Source of the DNA: Streptomyces alboflavus | Lineage (GTDB): Bacteria; Actinomycetota; Actinomycetes; Streptomycetales; Streptomycetaceae | Assembly: GCF_000716675.1 (NCBI RefSeq) | Contig: NZ_JNXT01000063.1 | Coordinates: 1-47,949 of the forward strand | Reading direction: 5' to 3' | Length of the DNA stretch: 47,949 nt | Part shown: positions 1-8,279 of the stretch, piece after piece | Layout: each line of letters starts with the position of its first letter | Numbering within the stretch: position 1 is the first letter of the stretch | Notes under the pieces: generated by a model | Seen by the model: the letters and a program-made list of their open reading frames with translations, nothing else | Told to the model about the DNA's origin: nothing | Database searches by the model: none | Made by a program: the position numbers and the translations under genes

Positions 1-36
1 GTGGGAGAGAGCCCGTCCGGCGATTGAGGACGAGGC
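1..36 (+). repeat. Direct repeat, copy 1 (Streptomyces-type dispersed repeat)
   Basis: A 36-bp segment containing the core GCCCGTCCGGCG-TTGAGGAC recurs at 120-155 with a single mismatch (ATT versus CTT). This core resembles a short dispersed element that I recall from intergenic DNA of many Streptomyces genomes. It lies just beyond the 3' end of the exonuclease gene. Its function is unknown; a processing or termination structure is possible. Confidence 0.6.
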
Positions 37-119
37 GCGGAGCGCCGATACAGGGGTGAGCCCTGTGGGGCTGAGGGTGCCGGGCTGACGGGCAGGCCGG
101 TGCAAGTCCGGGCGGGTGG

Positions 120-155
120 GTGGGAGAGAGCCCGTCCGGCGCTTGAGGACGAGGC
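120..155 (+). repeat. Direct repeat, copy 2
   Basis: This is the second copy of the 36-bp repeat at 1-36, in the same orientation and 119 bp away, with one mismatch. The DNA from here to the exonuclease stop codon at 204 contains no gene that I can support. Confidence 0.6.
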
Positions 156-203
156 CGCAGGCCGATCGGCGGCGCCCCCGGCCCACCCGCACGGGACACC
201 CCC

Positions 204-911
204 TCAGGCCGCCCGCAAGGGCCACGTCCCGTCCACCACAGCGGCAGCGTCCCCCTTGCGGCGCAGGAAGTTCTGGAAGTCGGCCGCCCACTCCGCGTAC
301 CACCGCACCTGCTGGCGGTGGAGTTCGGCCACGCCGAGGTCGGCGACCTTGGTGTGGCGGACGGCTATGGCGTGGGCTAGGCGGGCGGCGGCGAGGGCGT
401 CGGCGGAGGCGTTGTGGGCGGAGTCCAGGACGATGCCGTACTCGGTGCAGACCGCAGCGAGGTTGCGCTTGCCGCGGCGGTACCGGTCGACGGAGCGGTC
501 GATGGTGTACGGGTCGACGACGGGCGCGGGCTCCGCGCCGCCGAGCCGGTCGCGCAGGGACGGCAGCCCGTGCCGGCGCAGCTCGGCGGCGAGCAGGCTC
601 AGGTCGAAGGCGGCGTTGTAGGCCACGACGGGGACGCCCGCCTGCCAGTACGACACCAGCACCGCGGCCATCGCGTCGGCGACCTCCGCGCCGGGTCGCC
701 CCTCGGCGGCAGCCTTCTCGTCGGTGATCCCGTGCACGGCCACCGCGTCCTCGGGGATCGGCACGCCGGGGTCCGCGAGCCACTCGCGGCGGCCCAGCTC
801 CTGCCCGGCCCTGACCTCGATCACCGCCCCCGTGACGATGCGCGCCTCAAGCGGATCCGTGCCCGTCGTCTCCAGGTCGAAGCCGATCAGCAGCTCCTGG
901 TGCCAGCCCAT
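204..911 (-). CDS. DnaQ-like 3'-5' exonuclease (DEDDh family)
   Basis: This 235-residue protein has the DEDDh exonuclease signature. The N-terminal block GFDLETTGTDP supplies the first Asp and Glu (about residues 12 and 14), VAYNAAFDLSLL the second Asp, and HNASADALAAARL the His-x4-Asp end. Such proteins remove nucleotides from DNA or RNA 3' ends using two metal ions. Without a polymerase or helicase domain it is probably a stand-alone repair or proofreading nuclease. I chose the ATG at 911 because an AGGGGGCGG ribosome site precedes it. An in-frame ATG at 962 would add 17 residues of poor quality. It is a single gene, transcribed towards the dispersed repeats. Confidence 0.88.
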   Translation of the reverse strand: MGWHQELLIGFDLETTGTDPLEARIVTGAVIEVRAGQELGRREWLADPGVPIPEDAVAVHGITDEKAAAEGRPGAEVADAMAAVLVSYWQAGVPVVAYNAAFDLSLLAAELRRHGLPSLRDRLGGAEPAPVVDPYTIDRSVDRYRRGKRNLAAVCTEYGIVLDSAHNASADALAAARLAHAIAVRHTKVADLGVAELHRQQVRWYAEWAADFQNFLRRKGDAAAVVDGTWPLRAA

Positions 912-1013
912 GGCCGCCCCCTTCGTCGTGGTGCTTTCCCCCAGTGGTCCCCACGATCCCATGCGCCACTGACAATCAGATGGCCGGATTCCGCTTACTC
1001 CCGGCGAGGCCCC

Positions 1014-2255
1014 TCACGACACCGGCCGCGAGTCCGCCCACGCCGTCTCGAACTCCTCCCGGTATGTCGCGAAGAGTCCGTGCTCGCCGTGATCGCCCGG
1101 CTTCACCACCCTGCCGCCGCCGCGCAGCACGAGCACGGGCACCTCCATGCCGCGGGTGCGACGGAGGTAGGACTGGACGACCGCGATGCCGTCCGCCCCG
1201 TCCCCGTCGACCAGATAGGCCGTGAAGCGCGGCGTCTCGTCGAAGACCTGGATCTCGAAGGCGCCGGGGTCCCGCAGGCGGGACCGCACCCGCCGCATGT
1301 GCAGGATGTTCGTCTCGACGGAGCGGCTGAGCTCGCCCCGCTTGAGTCCGAGTTCCCGCTCGCGCCGCTTGACCGCGCTGCTCGCGGGGTTCAGGAAGAG
1401 CAGCCGCACCCGGCAGCCGGACTCGGCGAGCCGGATCAGACGGCGCCCGGAGAAGTTCTGGACCAGGAGGTTCAGGCCTATCCCGATGGCGTCGACGCGC
1501 CGGGCGTCGCCGAACAGGTCCTCGGCGGGGAACTGACGAAGGAGCCGCACCCGGTCGGTGTGCACCCCGACCACGTCCGCGTACCGGTCGCCGACCAGTT
1601 CCTCGACGGCGTCGACGGGCAGGCGCCGCGCGGAGGGCGTGTCGGAGCCCGCGCCGAGGATCTCCAGGAGCCGGGCCGATGCGCGTTCGGCCTGGGCCAG
1701 GACCGTCGGCGACAGGGCGCGGTTGCGGGAGACGACGTTGCGGGAGACCTCCAGCTCGTCCAGAGCGAGTTCGACCTCGCGCCGGTCGTCCAGATAGGGC
1801 TCGAAGCACGGCCAGTGCTGGACCATCAGCTCCCGCAGCTGCGGCAGCGTCAGGAAGCTGAGGACGTTGTCGTCCGCGGGGTCGAGGAGGTAGCCCTTGC
1901 GGCGGCTCACCTCGCGGACGGCGACCGCGCGCTGCACCCACTCCTGCCCCGCCGGGCCCGCCGCGGCGACGACCCAGTCGTCGGCGTGGACGGGTTCGTA
2001 GACGGGGCGCAGAACAGCGGCCACGACCGCGCGCAGCCGCTGTTCCACGAGGTTCAGCCAGATGTAGGCCCGCCCGGCCCGCTGCGCGCGCGTACGCACC
2101 TCGCGCCAGGCGTCGGCGCCCCAGTCCAGCTCGGGGCCGATCTGCGATGCCATGTCCACCGGACGTGCCAAGGACACGGCCGACGGCGGGACATTGGCGG
2201 AGCCCTCCTCGTGACCCTCGTCACCAGGGGGCAGTTCCCGCCCACCCGAGCTCAC
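1014..2255 (-). CDS. SAV2148-family HEPN-domain protein
   Basis: The product is a soluble, largely alpha-helical protein of about 413 residues. It contains stretches I recognise from a strongly conserved Streptomyces family (for example ELDWGADAWREVRTRAQRAG and WLNLVEQRLRAVV), known as the SAV2148-type HEPN family. HEPN folds are often RNases or nucleotide-binding modules, but no clear R-x4-6-H catalytic motif stands out, so activity is uncertain. The GTG at 2255 is chosen because it follows GGAAGG and keeps the acidic N-terminus that I recall from homologues. An ATG at 2297 and an internal ATG at 2153 are alternatives. It is monocistronic, with no linked gene that explains its role. Confidence 0.75.
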   Translation of the reverse strand: MSSGGRELPPGDEGHEEGSANVPPSAVSLARPVDMASQIGPELDWGADAWREVRTRAQRAGRAYIWLNLVEQRLRAVVAAVLRPVYEPVHADDWVVAAAGPAGQEWVQRAVAVREVSRRKGYLLDPADDNVLSFLTLPQLRELMVQHWPCFEPYLDDRREVELALDELEVSRNVVSRNRALSPTVLAQAERASARLLEILGAGSDTPSARRLPVDAVEELVGDRYADVVGVHTDRVRLLRQFPAEDLFGDARRVDAIGIGLNLLVQNFSGRRLIRLAESGCRVRLLFLNPASSAVKRRERELGLKRGELSRSVETNILHMRRVRSRLRDPGAFEIQVFDETPRFTAYLVDGDGADGIAVVQSYLRRTRGMEVPVLVLRGGGRVVKPGDHGEHGLFATYREEFETAWADSRPVS

Positions 2256-2359
2256 CCACGCACCGCCTTCCGCTCCCCCCGGACTCTCCCCAGTCAACGA
2301 TCAAGGAAGGGTACTCCGGGAGCGGCGGGCGGTGCAGCCGGATGGAGCGGGCACTTTCC

Positions 2360-3688
2360 TCAATTGCCGATCGGGATCCGTCCGTTGTGGTCGGCGAGGT
2401 CCTGCGGCGTCAGCGGGTTCATGGCCGTGACGTCGCGCGGGGCCAGGGCGAAGCCCTGCCAGTGGACCGGCATGGGCTGCTGGTCCTCGTCCCGGGCGAT
2501 GTGGTGGAAGCCGATGTTGACCCAGGTGATGGGGTGCTTGAGGGTCTCCCCGTTCGCCCACTGGTCGACGCTCTTCGGGTAGCCGTTCGGGCAGCCTATG
2601 TTGGCGCTCGCGTACTGCTCGCACTTCTTGTACTGGGTGAAGAACACGTCGTGCTTGGTGTAGGGCCGTCCCCTGTGCTTGTTGCTGGCCCCGGGGACGA
2701 TCTCGTACGAGCGCGGGTGCTTGTCCTTGTTCTTGCCCCTGGTGCTGACCACGCGCCACCAGCGCATGTCCTTGCGGTCACCGGCGAGTTCCTTGGTGAC
2801 GGGCGTGCGGGTGGTCTTCGTGGTCGGGCTGCCGCCGCCGGTCGACGGGGTGACCTTGGAGTCGTACTGCTCGACCTTGGCCTTCGGGGAGCCGTCGAGG
2901 CCGAAGTTCAGGCGCCAGAAGACGTTGTGCGAGTGACTCTCGGCCTTGGCCTGGTCGCCCTTGCCGATGGGCCAGCCGCGGCCGTCGCCGCCGTCGAAGT
3001 CGTACGGCGAGAGGCTGCCGGTCGCGCCCACGTTGGAGGTGATGGTGCCGTCCGAGGAGAACCGCCACTCGGTGATGTACTCGTACCAGGAGGCCTTGTT
3101 GACGGTGTAGACGAGCAGGTCCTTGCCCTGGGCGGTGTAGACCTTGTCGTTGCCGCCGGTGGACTGGTCGTGGGTGAGGCGGTACGCGTGCCCACGCGCG
3201 CGCGTGGTGGTGCACAGGCCCTTGACGTTGCCGCGGTCGGGCACCTTCACGGTCTTGATGGTGCCGCCGGGGCACTCGCCGGGCTTGAGGGCTTGCAGGG
3301 CCTGGCCGAAGTCGGTGTCGGTGACGTCCTGGAACTCGGCGTCGCCGTCGTCGTAGGGCACGTGGATCTGGGCGAGGCGGGCGCTGGTGAGGACCGGGAT
3401 GGGCTTGGGCTCGCCCTTGGGCTGGTAGCTGATCTTGTCGAGGATCAGCCCGGAGTACGTGTTGTAGTGCCAGCACATCCGCCAGGTCGTACCGCCGTCG
3501 ACGGTCTGCTCGATCTTGTAGGCGGCGCTGCAGTCGGCGGCCGCGGCGGGCGGGGCCTTGGGAGCGGCGGCCGCCGGTCCCGCGGGGCCCGCGGCGGCGA
3601 GGCCGGCCCCGATCAGCGCGGAGACCGCGAGGACCGTGCCGGCCCTCCTGCGGGCGCGCGAAAGTCTGTTGCCGTGAGAGGCGTCCAT
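2360..3688 (-). CDS. Exported copper amine oxidase-like catalytic protein
   Basis: The 442-residue protein has an Arg-rich export signal (residues 1-42, Ala-rich cleavage zone) followed by the copper amine oxidase catalytic fold. The cofactor site reads W201-Y202-E203-Y204, where Y202 would become topaquinone. The copper ligands are H252 and H254 (HSH before NVFWRLNFGLDG) and H396 in FHHIARDED. D121 aligns with the catalytic base. Family members oxidatively deaminate primary amines and release ammonia and peroxide. The consensus Asn just before the topaquinone Tyr is Trp here. It is shorter than the usual 620-700 residues because the N2/N3 domains are missing; the gene immediately upstream (3768-4562) resembles them. 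AAGGAG lies 10 nt before the ATG. Confidence 0.72.
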   Translation of the reverse strand: MDASHGNRLSRARRRAGTVLAVSALIGAGLAAAGPAGPAAAAPKAPPAAAADCSAAYKIEQTVDGGTTWRMCWHYNTYSGLILDKISYQPKGEPKPIPVLTSARLAQIHVPYDDGDAEFQDVTDTDFGQALQALKPGECPGGTIKTVKVPDRGNVKGLCTTTRARGHAYRLTHDQSTGGNDKVYTAQGKDLLVYTVNKASWYEYITEWRFSSDGTITSNVGATGSLSPYDFDGGDGRGWPIGKGDQAKAESHSHNVFWRLNFGLDGSPKAKVEQYDSKVTPSTGGGSPTTKTTRTPVTKELAGDRKDMRWWRVVSTRGKNKDKHPRSYEIVPGASNKHRGRPYTKHDVFFTQYKKCEQYASANIGCPNGYPKSVDQWANGETLKHPITWVNIGFHHIARDEDQQPMPVHWQGFALAPRDVTAMNPLTPQDLADHNGRIPIGN

Positions 3689-3767
3689 ACGGAAATGACT
3701 CCTTCAGGAGGAGAAGTGTGTGGGTGCCGTGCCTGTCGGCGGGCGCGGCGGTGGCCTGCCGGACGGG

Positions 3768-4562
3768 TCAGCCCAGGCGGCCCACGGCACGCGAGCTGAG
3801 GTCCACGACGAACGCGCGGGTGTCGATCCACGGGCCGCGCTTGACCTTCGCGACGACCTGGAAGCACCGGTGCTTCCCGCACTCGGAGAGCTCCGCGGGG
3901 ATCTTCAGGTTCGTCTGCTTGCTGAAGATGAAGCCGCTCAGGTCGAGGTCGCCGGGCCCGGTGAGGGCCTTGCCGGTGGCCTTCTTGTAGTCCTGCTTCA
4001 GGCCCTTGCCGAGCGGGTCGGCGATCAGCAGCTGGGTGGCCTCGGTCAGCTCGTCCTTGGTGGGTGGCGGCTGCACGTTGTGCGCCGAGTTCGTGGACTC
4101 CACCTTGCCGGTCTCGAGATTGACCGTCTTGGTGATCGCCGCGTCCTTCTTGTAGTCGTAGTACACGATCTGTGCGCGGCGCGCGGCGTCGGCACCCTCG
4201 GCGGGGTCGTTCTCCGCGAGGTTCGTGGAGAGCCGCTGCGGCCCGCGGTCGCCCTCCACGTCCCGTGCGCTGGTGCGCAGCCCGTTGCTGTCCAGGGCCG
4301 CCTTCTCGGCGCGCTCGGTCTCGGCGTCGGTCAGCGGGTCGCTGCCTATGCCCTTCTCGCCCTCCTCGGGCGCGTCCTCGACGACTCCCTCGGGCGCGAT
4401 CGCGTCCTGCCGCGCCGAACCCGCCGCCGTGCTGCGGTCCCCCCTGTCACCCGCGCCGGCCCCCTCCGGCAGCGTGACGACGACCATCGCGGCGGTCGCG
4501 ACGACGGCGAGGGCGCCGCCCGCCACGACCTTCCCCAGATGGCGTCTGACTAGTTCGCCCAT
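3768..4562 (-). CDS. Membrane-anchored or exported protein resembling copper amine oxidase N2/N3 domains
   Basis: This 264-residue protein has one hydrophobic segment near the N-terminus (about residues 11-30), then an Asp/Glu/Ala-rich linker and a folded C-terminal half. That half reads like the N3 domain of copper amine oxidases: RRAQIVYYDYKKD, then TVNLETGKVES, then QPPPTKDELTEA and a following ADPL. Before it, SDPLTDAETERAEKAA recalls the N2 domain. The oxidase-like catalytic gene starts 79 bp downstream on the same strand with its own ribosome site. I infer that the two form a two-subunit enzyme, or descend from a split gene. GGGGGAGG precedes the ATG. The family assignment rests on motif similarity only. 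Confidence 0.62.
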   Translation of the reverse strand: MGELVRRHLGKVVAGGALAVVATAAMVVVTLPEGAGAGDRGDRSTAAGSARQDAIAPEGVVEDAPEEGEKGIGSDPLTDAETERAEKAALDSNGLRTSARDVEGDRGPQRLSTNLAENDPAEGADAARRAQIVYYDYKKDAAITKTVNLETGKVESTNSAHNVQPPPTKDELTEATQLLIADPLGKGLKQDYKKATGKALTGPGDLDLSGFIFSKQTNLKIPAELSECGKHRCFQVVAKVKRGPWIDTRAFVVDLSSRAVGRLG

Positions 4563-4723
4563 ATCCTCCCCCTTTTTCTCCCGTACAGCCCATTTTTAGG
4601 GCATGTCGAGTATGTGGTCAGTCGGTTAGACGGGCTCAACTCCCGTGCGGTTGCCCCACTTTCGAGCAGAGTCTGGGCGAACTCCGGTCATGTCCGGGGG
4701 GCGATCGTGGAAGAGTCATAGGC

Positions 4724-6832
4724 ATGCAGGTCTGGCCTGGGCAGGCGTATCCACTCGGCGCCACGTACGACGGCGCCGGTACCAACTTCGCGGTCTTCTC
4801 CGAGGCCGCCGACAGACTGGAGCTGTGTCTGCTGCACGACGACGGCTCGGAGACCGCCGTCGAGCTGCGCGAATCCGACGCCTTCGTGCGCCACGCCTAT
4901 CTGCCCGGGGTCATGCCGGGCCAGCGGTACGGCTTTCGCGCGCACGGCCCGTTCGACCCCGCGCGCGGACTGCGGCTCAACTCGGCGAAGCTGCTCCTCG
5001 ACCCGTACGCGCAGGCGGTGAGCGGCTCCGTGGCCTGGGGCGAGGAGGTGTACGGCTACCACTTCGGCTCCCCCGACGAGCGCAACGACCTGGACTCGGC
5101 GCCGCACATGATGACGTCGGTGGTGGTCAACCCGTACTTCGACTGGGGCGACGACCGCCCGCCGCGCACGCCGTACAACGAGACCGTCATCTACGAAGCC
5201 CACGTCAAGGGCCTCACGATGCTCCACCCCGAGCTGCCCGAGGAACTGCGCGGTACGTACGCGGCGCTCGCGCACCCGGCGGTCATCGAGCATCTGACGG
5301 CGCTCGGCGTCACCGCCCTGGAGCTGATGCCGGTCCACCAGTTCGTGAACGACCACCGGCTCGTGGACCTCGGCCTGAACAACTACTGGGGCTACAACAC
5401 CATCGGCTTCTTCGCGCCCCACAACGCCTACGCCTCCTGGGGCGACCGGGGCGAGCAGGTCCTGGAGTTCAAGTCGGCGGTGCGGGCGCTGCACGCGGCC
5501 GGGATCGAGGTGATCCTGGACGTGGTCTACAACCACACGGCCGAGGGCAACCACCTGGGCCCCACGTTGTCCTTCCGGGGTCTGGACAACGCCTCGTACT
5601 ACCGCCTCACCGACGATCCCCGCTACTACATGGACACCACGGGGACGGGCAACTCGCTCCTGATGCGCAACCCCCACGTCCTCCAGCTGATCATGGACTC
5701 GCTGCGGCACTGGGTGACCGAGATGCATGTGGACGGCTTCCGCTTCGACCTCGCGGCGACGCTCGCGCGGCAGTTCCACGAGGTGGACCGGCTCTCCTCG
5801 TTCTTCGACCTGGTGCAGCAGGACCCCGTGGTCAGCCAGGTGAAGCTGATCGCCGAGCCGTGGGACGTCGGCGAGGGCGGCTACCAGGTGGGCAACTTCC
5901 CGCCGCTGTGGACGGAGTGGAACGGCAAGTACCGCGACACAGTGCGGGACCTGTGGCGCGGTGAGCCGCGCACGCTCGCGGAGTTCGCGTCCCGGCTCAC
6001 CGGGTCCTCCGACCTGTACCAGGGCGACGGACGGCGCCCCCTGGCCTCGATCAACTTCGTCACCTGCCACGACGGGTTCACGCTGCACGACCTGGTCGCG
6101 TACAACGACAAGCACAACGAAGCCAACGGCGAGGACAACCAGGACGGCGAGAGCCACAACCGGTCCTGGAACTGCGGCGTCGAGGGCGAGACCGACGACG
6201 CGGACGTCCTCGCGCTGCGCGCCCGCCAGATCCGCAACTTCGTAGCCACCCTGATGCTGTCCCAGGGCGTGCCGATGCTCAGCCACGGCGACGAGTTCGC
6301 CCGCACCCAGGGCGGCAACAACAACGCGTACTGCCAGGACAACGAGGTCGCCTGGGTGCGCTGGCCCGAGGGCGACAGCACGCTGCTCGCGTTCACGCGC
6401 GCGATGGCGTGGCTGCGCCGCGACCACGCCGTCCTGCGCAGGCGCCGGTTCTTCCACGGCCGCCCCGTCGAGGGCACCCACGACGAGCTGTCGGACATCT
6501 CCTGGTTCACGCCCGAGGGCGAGGAGATGACCCAGGACGACTGGGACGCGGCCCAGGCGCGGGCCCTGACGGTGTTCCTCAACGGCAACGCGATCTCCGA
6601 GCCCGGGGAGCGCGGCGAACGCATCACCGACGACTCGTTCCTGCTGATGTTCAACGCCTCCGCCGAAGCCCTCGACTTCGTGGTGCCGGTGAACCAGGGG
6701 GCGCAGTGGCAGGTGGTGGTGGACACCGCCCGTGAGGAGGGCGTGCCGCCGGGGACGGGCGGGAAGGTGCGGGCGGGCGAGCGGGTCACGCTGGTCGACC
6801 GGAGCCTGGTGGTGCTGCAGCGCCCGGCCTGA
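4724..6832 (+). CDS. glgX: Glycogen debranching enzyme GlgX (TreX-type)
   Basis: This is a full-length 702-residue GH13 isoamylase-type enzyme with an N-terminal CBM48-like domain (GQAYPLGATYDGAGTNFAVF). It hydrolyses alpha-1,6 branches of glycogen limit dextrins and releases linear malto-oligosaccharides in the cytoplasm. The four GH13 motifs are intact: DVVYNHT (H271), GFRFDLA (nucleophile D342), LIAEPWD (acid/base E378) and TCHDG (D450). The linear product is the substrate of TreY, encoded at 8280, and then TreZ at 15,231, so the three form a glycogen-to-trehalose route. The 3' end overlaps the convergent MFS gene by 47 bp. Confidence 0.96.
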   Translation: MQVWPGQAYPLGATYDGAGTNFAVFSEAADRLELCLLHDDGSETAVELRESDAFVRHAYLPGVMPGQRYGFRAHGPFDPARGLRLNSAKLLLDPYAQAVSGSVAWGEEVYGYHFGSPDERNDLDSAPHMMTSVVVNPYFDWGDDRPPRTPYNETVIYEAHVKGLTMLHPELPEELRGTYAALAHPAVIEHLTALGVTALELMPVHQFVNDHRLVDLGLNNYWGYNTIGFFAPHNAYASWGDRGEQVLEFKSAVRALHAAGIEVILDVVYNHTAEGNHLGPTLSFRGLDNASYYRLTDDPRYYMDTTGTGNSLLMRNPHVLQLIMDSLRHWVTEMHVDGFRFDLAATLARQFHEVDRLSSFFDLVQQDPVVSQVKLIAEPWDVGEGGYQVGNFPPLWTEWNGKYRDTVRDLWRGEPRTLAEFASRLTGSSDLYQGDGRRPLASINFVTCHDGFTLHDLVAYNDKHNEANGEDNQDGESHNRSWNCGVEGETDDADVLALRARQIRNFVATLMLSQGVPMLSHGDEFARTQGGNNNAYCQDNEVAWVRWPEGDSTLLAFTRAMAWLRRDHAVLRRRRFFHGRPVEGTHDELSDISWFTPEGEEMTQDDWDAAQARALTVFLNGNAISEPGERGERITDDSFLLMFNASAEALDFVVPVNQGAQWQVVVDTAREEGVPPGTGGKVRAGERVTLVDRSLVVLQRPA

Positions 6833-8198
6833 GGGGGCGGGCGAGCAGTGCCACCACGAAGGCCACCGCCGCGGCCGCGCTGCCGAGCGCGAACGCCGCG
6901 CCCGCGCCGTGCGTCTCGGCGACGCGCCCGGCCACCGCGAGCGTGACGGCCTGGCCGCCGACGAAGGCGCTCGCCGCGAACGTCATGCCCTCGGCGAGCC
7001 GTCCCTGCGGCACGGAGCGTTCGGTGAGGGCGAAGCCGGTGATGAGGTTCGGGGCGTACACGGCGCCGAAGACGGTCACGACGGCGTACAGGGCCGCCAT
7101 GCTGTGCGTCCACACCAGCGGCAGCGAGAGCAGCGCCGCGGCGGCCGTCGCCACCCGCCAGCGCGCGTGCAGCCCGAACCGGTCCGGCAGCGCGGCCGTC
7201 GCGAGCCCGGTGACGGCGCTCATCACGCCCATCGCGGCGTAGACGAGGCCCGCCTGGCCTGACGCGCCGAGTTCCTCGGTGAGCGCGGTGATCCCGGCCC
7301 CGCAGGCGCCGAGCAGCACGCCGAGGAAGACCAGGCCGACCCGGACGACGTACACCTCGCGCGGCAGCGGCGGGCGGCCCCCGGGGGCGCTCCGCGCGCT
7401 CGTCGCGCCGGGTGGGACCGCGCGGGCCGTCGGGTGCAGCGCGAAGCCCGTGCCGCAGACGGCGACCAGGACGGCCGCGACCCCGAAGGCGTACGCGGGG
7501 TGGCCGGCCAGGGCCGCGAGGCCGACGAGGGCGGGGCCGAGGACGAAGGACAGCTCGTCCATCGTGGACTCCAGGGACAGCGCGGTGCCGACGAGCCGCG
7601 CGTCCCCGCCCTCCTTCCGGATAAGGCGCACCACGCGGGCCCGGGCGAGCGGCCCGATCCCGGGCACGCTGGCGCCCGCCAGGACGCCCAGGAGGAGCAG
7701 TGCGGGGGTGGGCAGGCCCAGATGCGCGCCAAGCGTGTACGCGGCCACACAGAGGGCGTTGAGCGCCGCGAACGCCAGGACCACGGGCCGCTGCCCGCGC
7801 CGGTCCGCGAGCCGCCCGACGAAGGGGCCCGCGGTCACCTGCCCGAGCGCCAGCGCGCACGCGACGGCTCCCCCGGTGGCGATCGACCCGCTGGTCCGGC
7901 TGACCAGCAGCACGCTGCCGAACTGGATCACGGCCACGGGCAGTCGCCCCAGGAACGACACCACGGGGAGCGCGGCGCCGGTGACGGCGAGCACCTGCCG
8001 GTAGGCGTCGAGGGTGGCACCGCGCCTCCCGGACTCGCGCCCCCCGAACTCGCGCGCCCCGGACCCGCGCCCCCCGGGCCCGCGCGCCCCGGGCCCGCGC
8101 GCCCCGGCGTCACCCGCGGCGGCCTCGCCCGCCGTCGCCCGGTCCGGGACCTCCGTCCCCTCGTCCCGTGCCGTGATCCCCCGCGTCCTCTCAGCCAT
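6786..8198 (-). CDS. MFS transporter
   Basis: The 470-residue protein has about twelve hydrophobic segments and the MFS layout, including a loop motif resembling the family signature (GPFVGRLADRRGQRP) after the second helix. It is probably a drug- or metabolite-efflux permease, and the substrate cannot be read from sequence. The first 60 residues are a Gly/Arg-rich cytoplasmic extension encoded partly by a perfect 15-bp tandem repeat (8076-8105), so the true start could lie further in. It is convergent with and overlaps glgX, and divergent from treY with an 81-bp shared promoter region. That position invites, but does not prove, a link to sugar metabolism. Confidence 0.88.
   Translation of the reverse strand: MAERTRGITARDEGTEVPDRATAGEAAAGDAGARGPGARGPGGRGSGAREFGGRESGRRGATLDAYRQVLAVTGAALPVVSFLGRLPVAVIQFGSVLLVSRTSGSIATGGAVACALALGQVTAGPFVGRLADRRGQRPVVLAFAALNALCVAAYTLGAHLGLPTPALLLLGVLAGASVPGIGPLARARVVRLIRKEGGDARLVGTALSLESTMDELSFVLGPALVGLAALAGHPAYAFGVAAVLVAVCGTGFALHPTARAVPPGATSARSAPGGRPPLPREVYVVRVGLVFLGVLLGACGAGITALTEELGASGQAGLVYAAMGVMSAVTGLATAALPDRFGLHARWRVATAAAALLSLPLVWTHSMAALYAVVTVFGAVYAPNLITGFALTERSVPQGRLAEGMTFAASAFVGGQAVTLAVAGRVAETHGAGAAFALGSAAAAVAFVVALLARPLRPGAAAPPGSGRPA
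8076..8105. repeat. 15-bp tandem repeat in the MFS N-terminus
   Basis: Two exact copies of GGGCCCGCGCGCCCC abut at 8076-8090 and 8091-8105, within a longer GC-only tract. They encode part of the Gly/Arg-rich N-terminal tail of the MFS protein in frame. Confidence 0.75.
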
Positions 8199-8279
8199 CG
8201 TCGGACGCTAACCGCCGCCCGGTCCGCGTACGCATGCGTCGAAGGCACGAAAGGCGGTGAGGCGGGTACGTACGTTCGC

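Noticed and set aside
7434..8279. Extension of treY far upstream in the same frame
   Set aside because: It runs through the MFS gene on the other strand, is low complexity, and family similarity begins only after the ATG at 8280.
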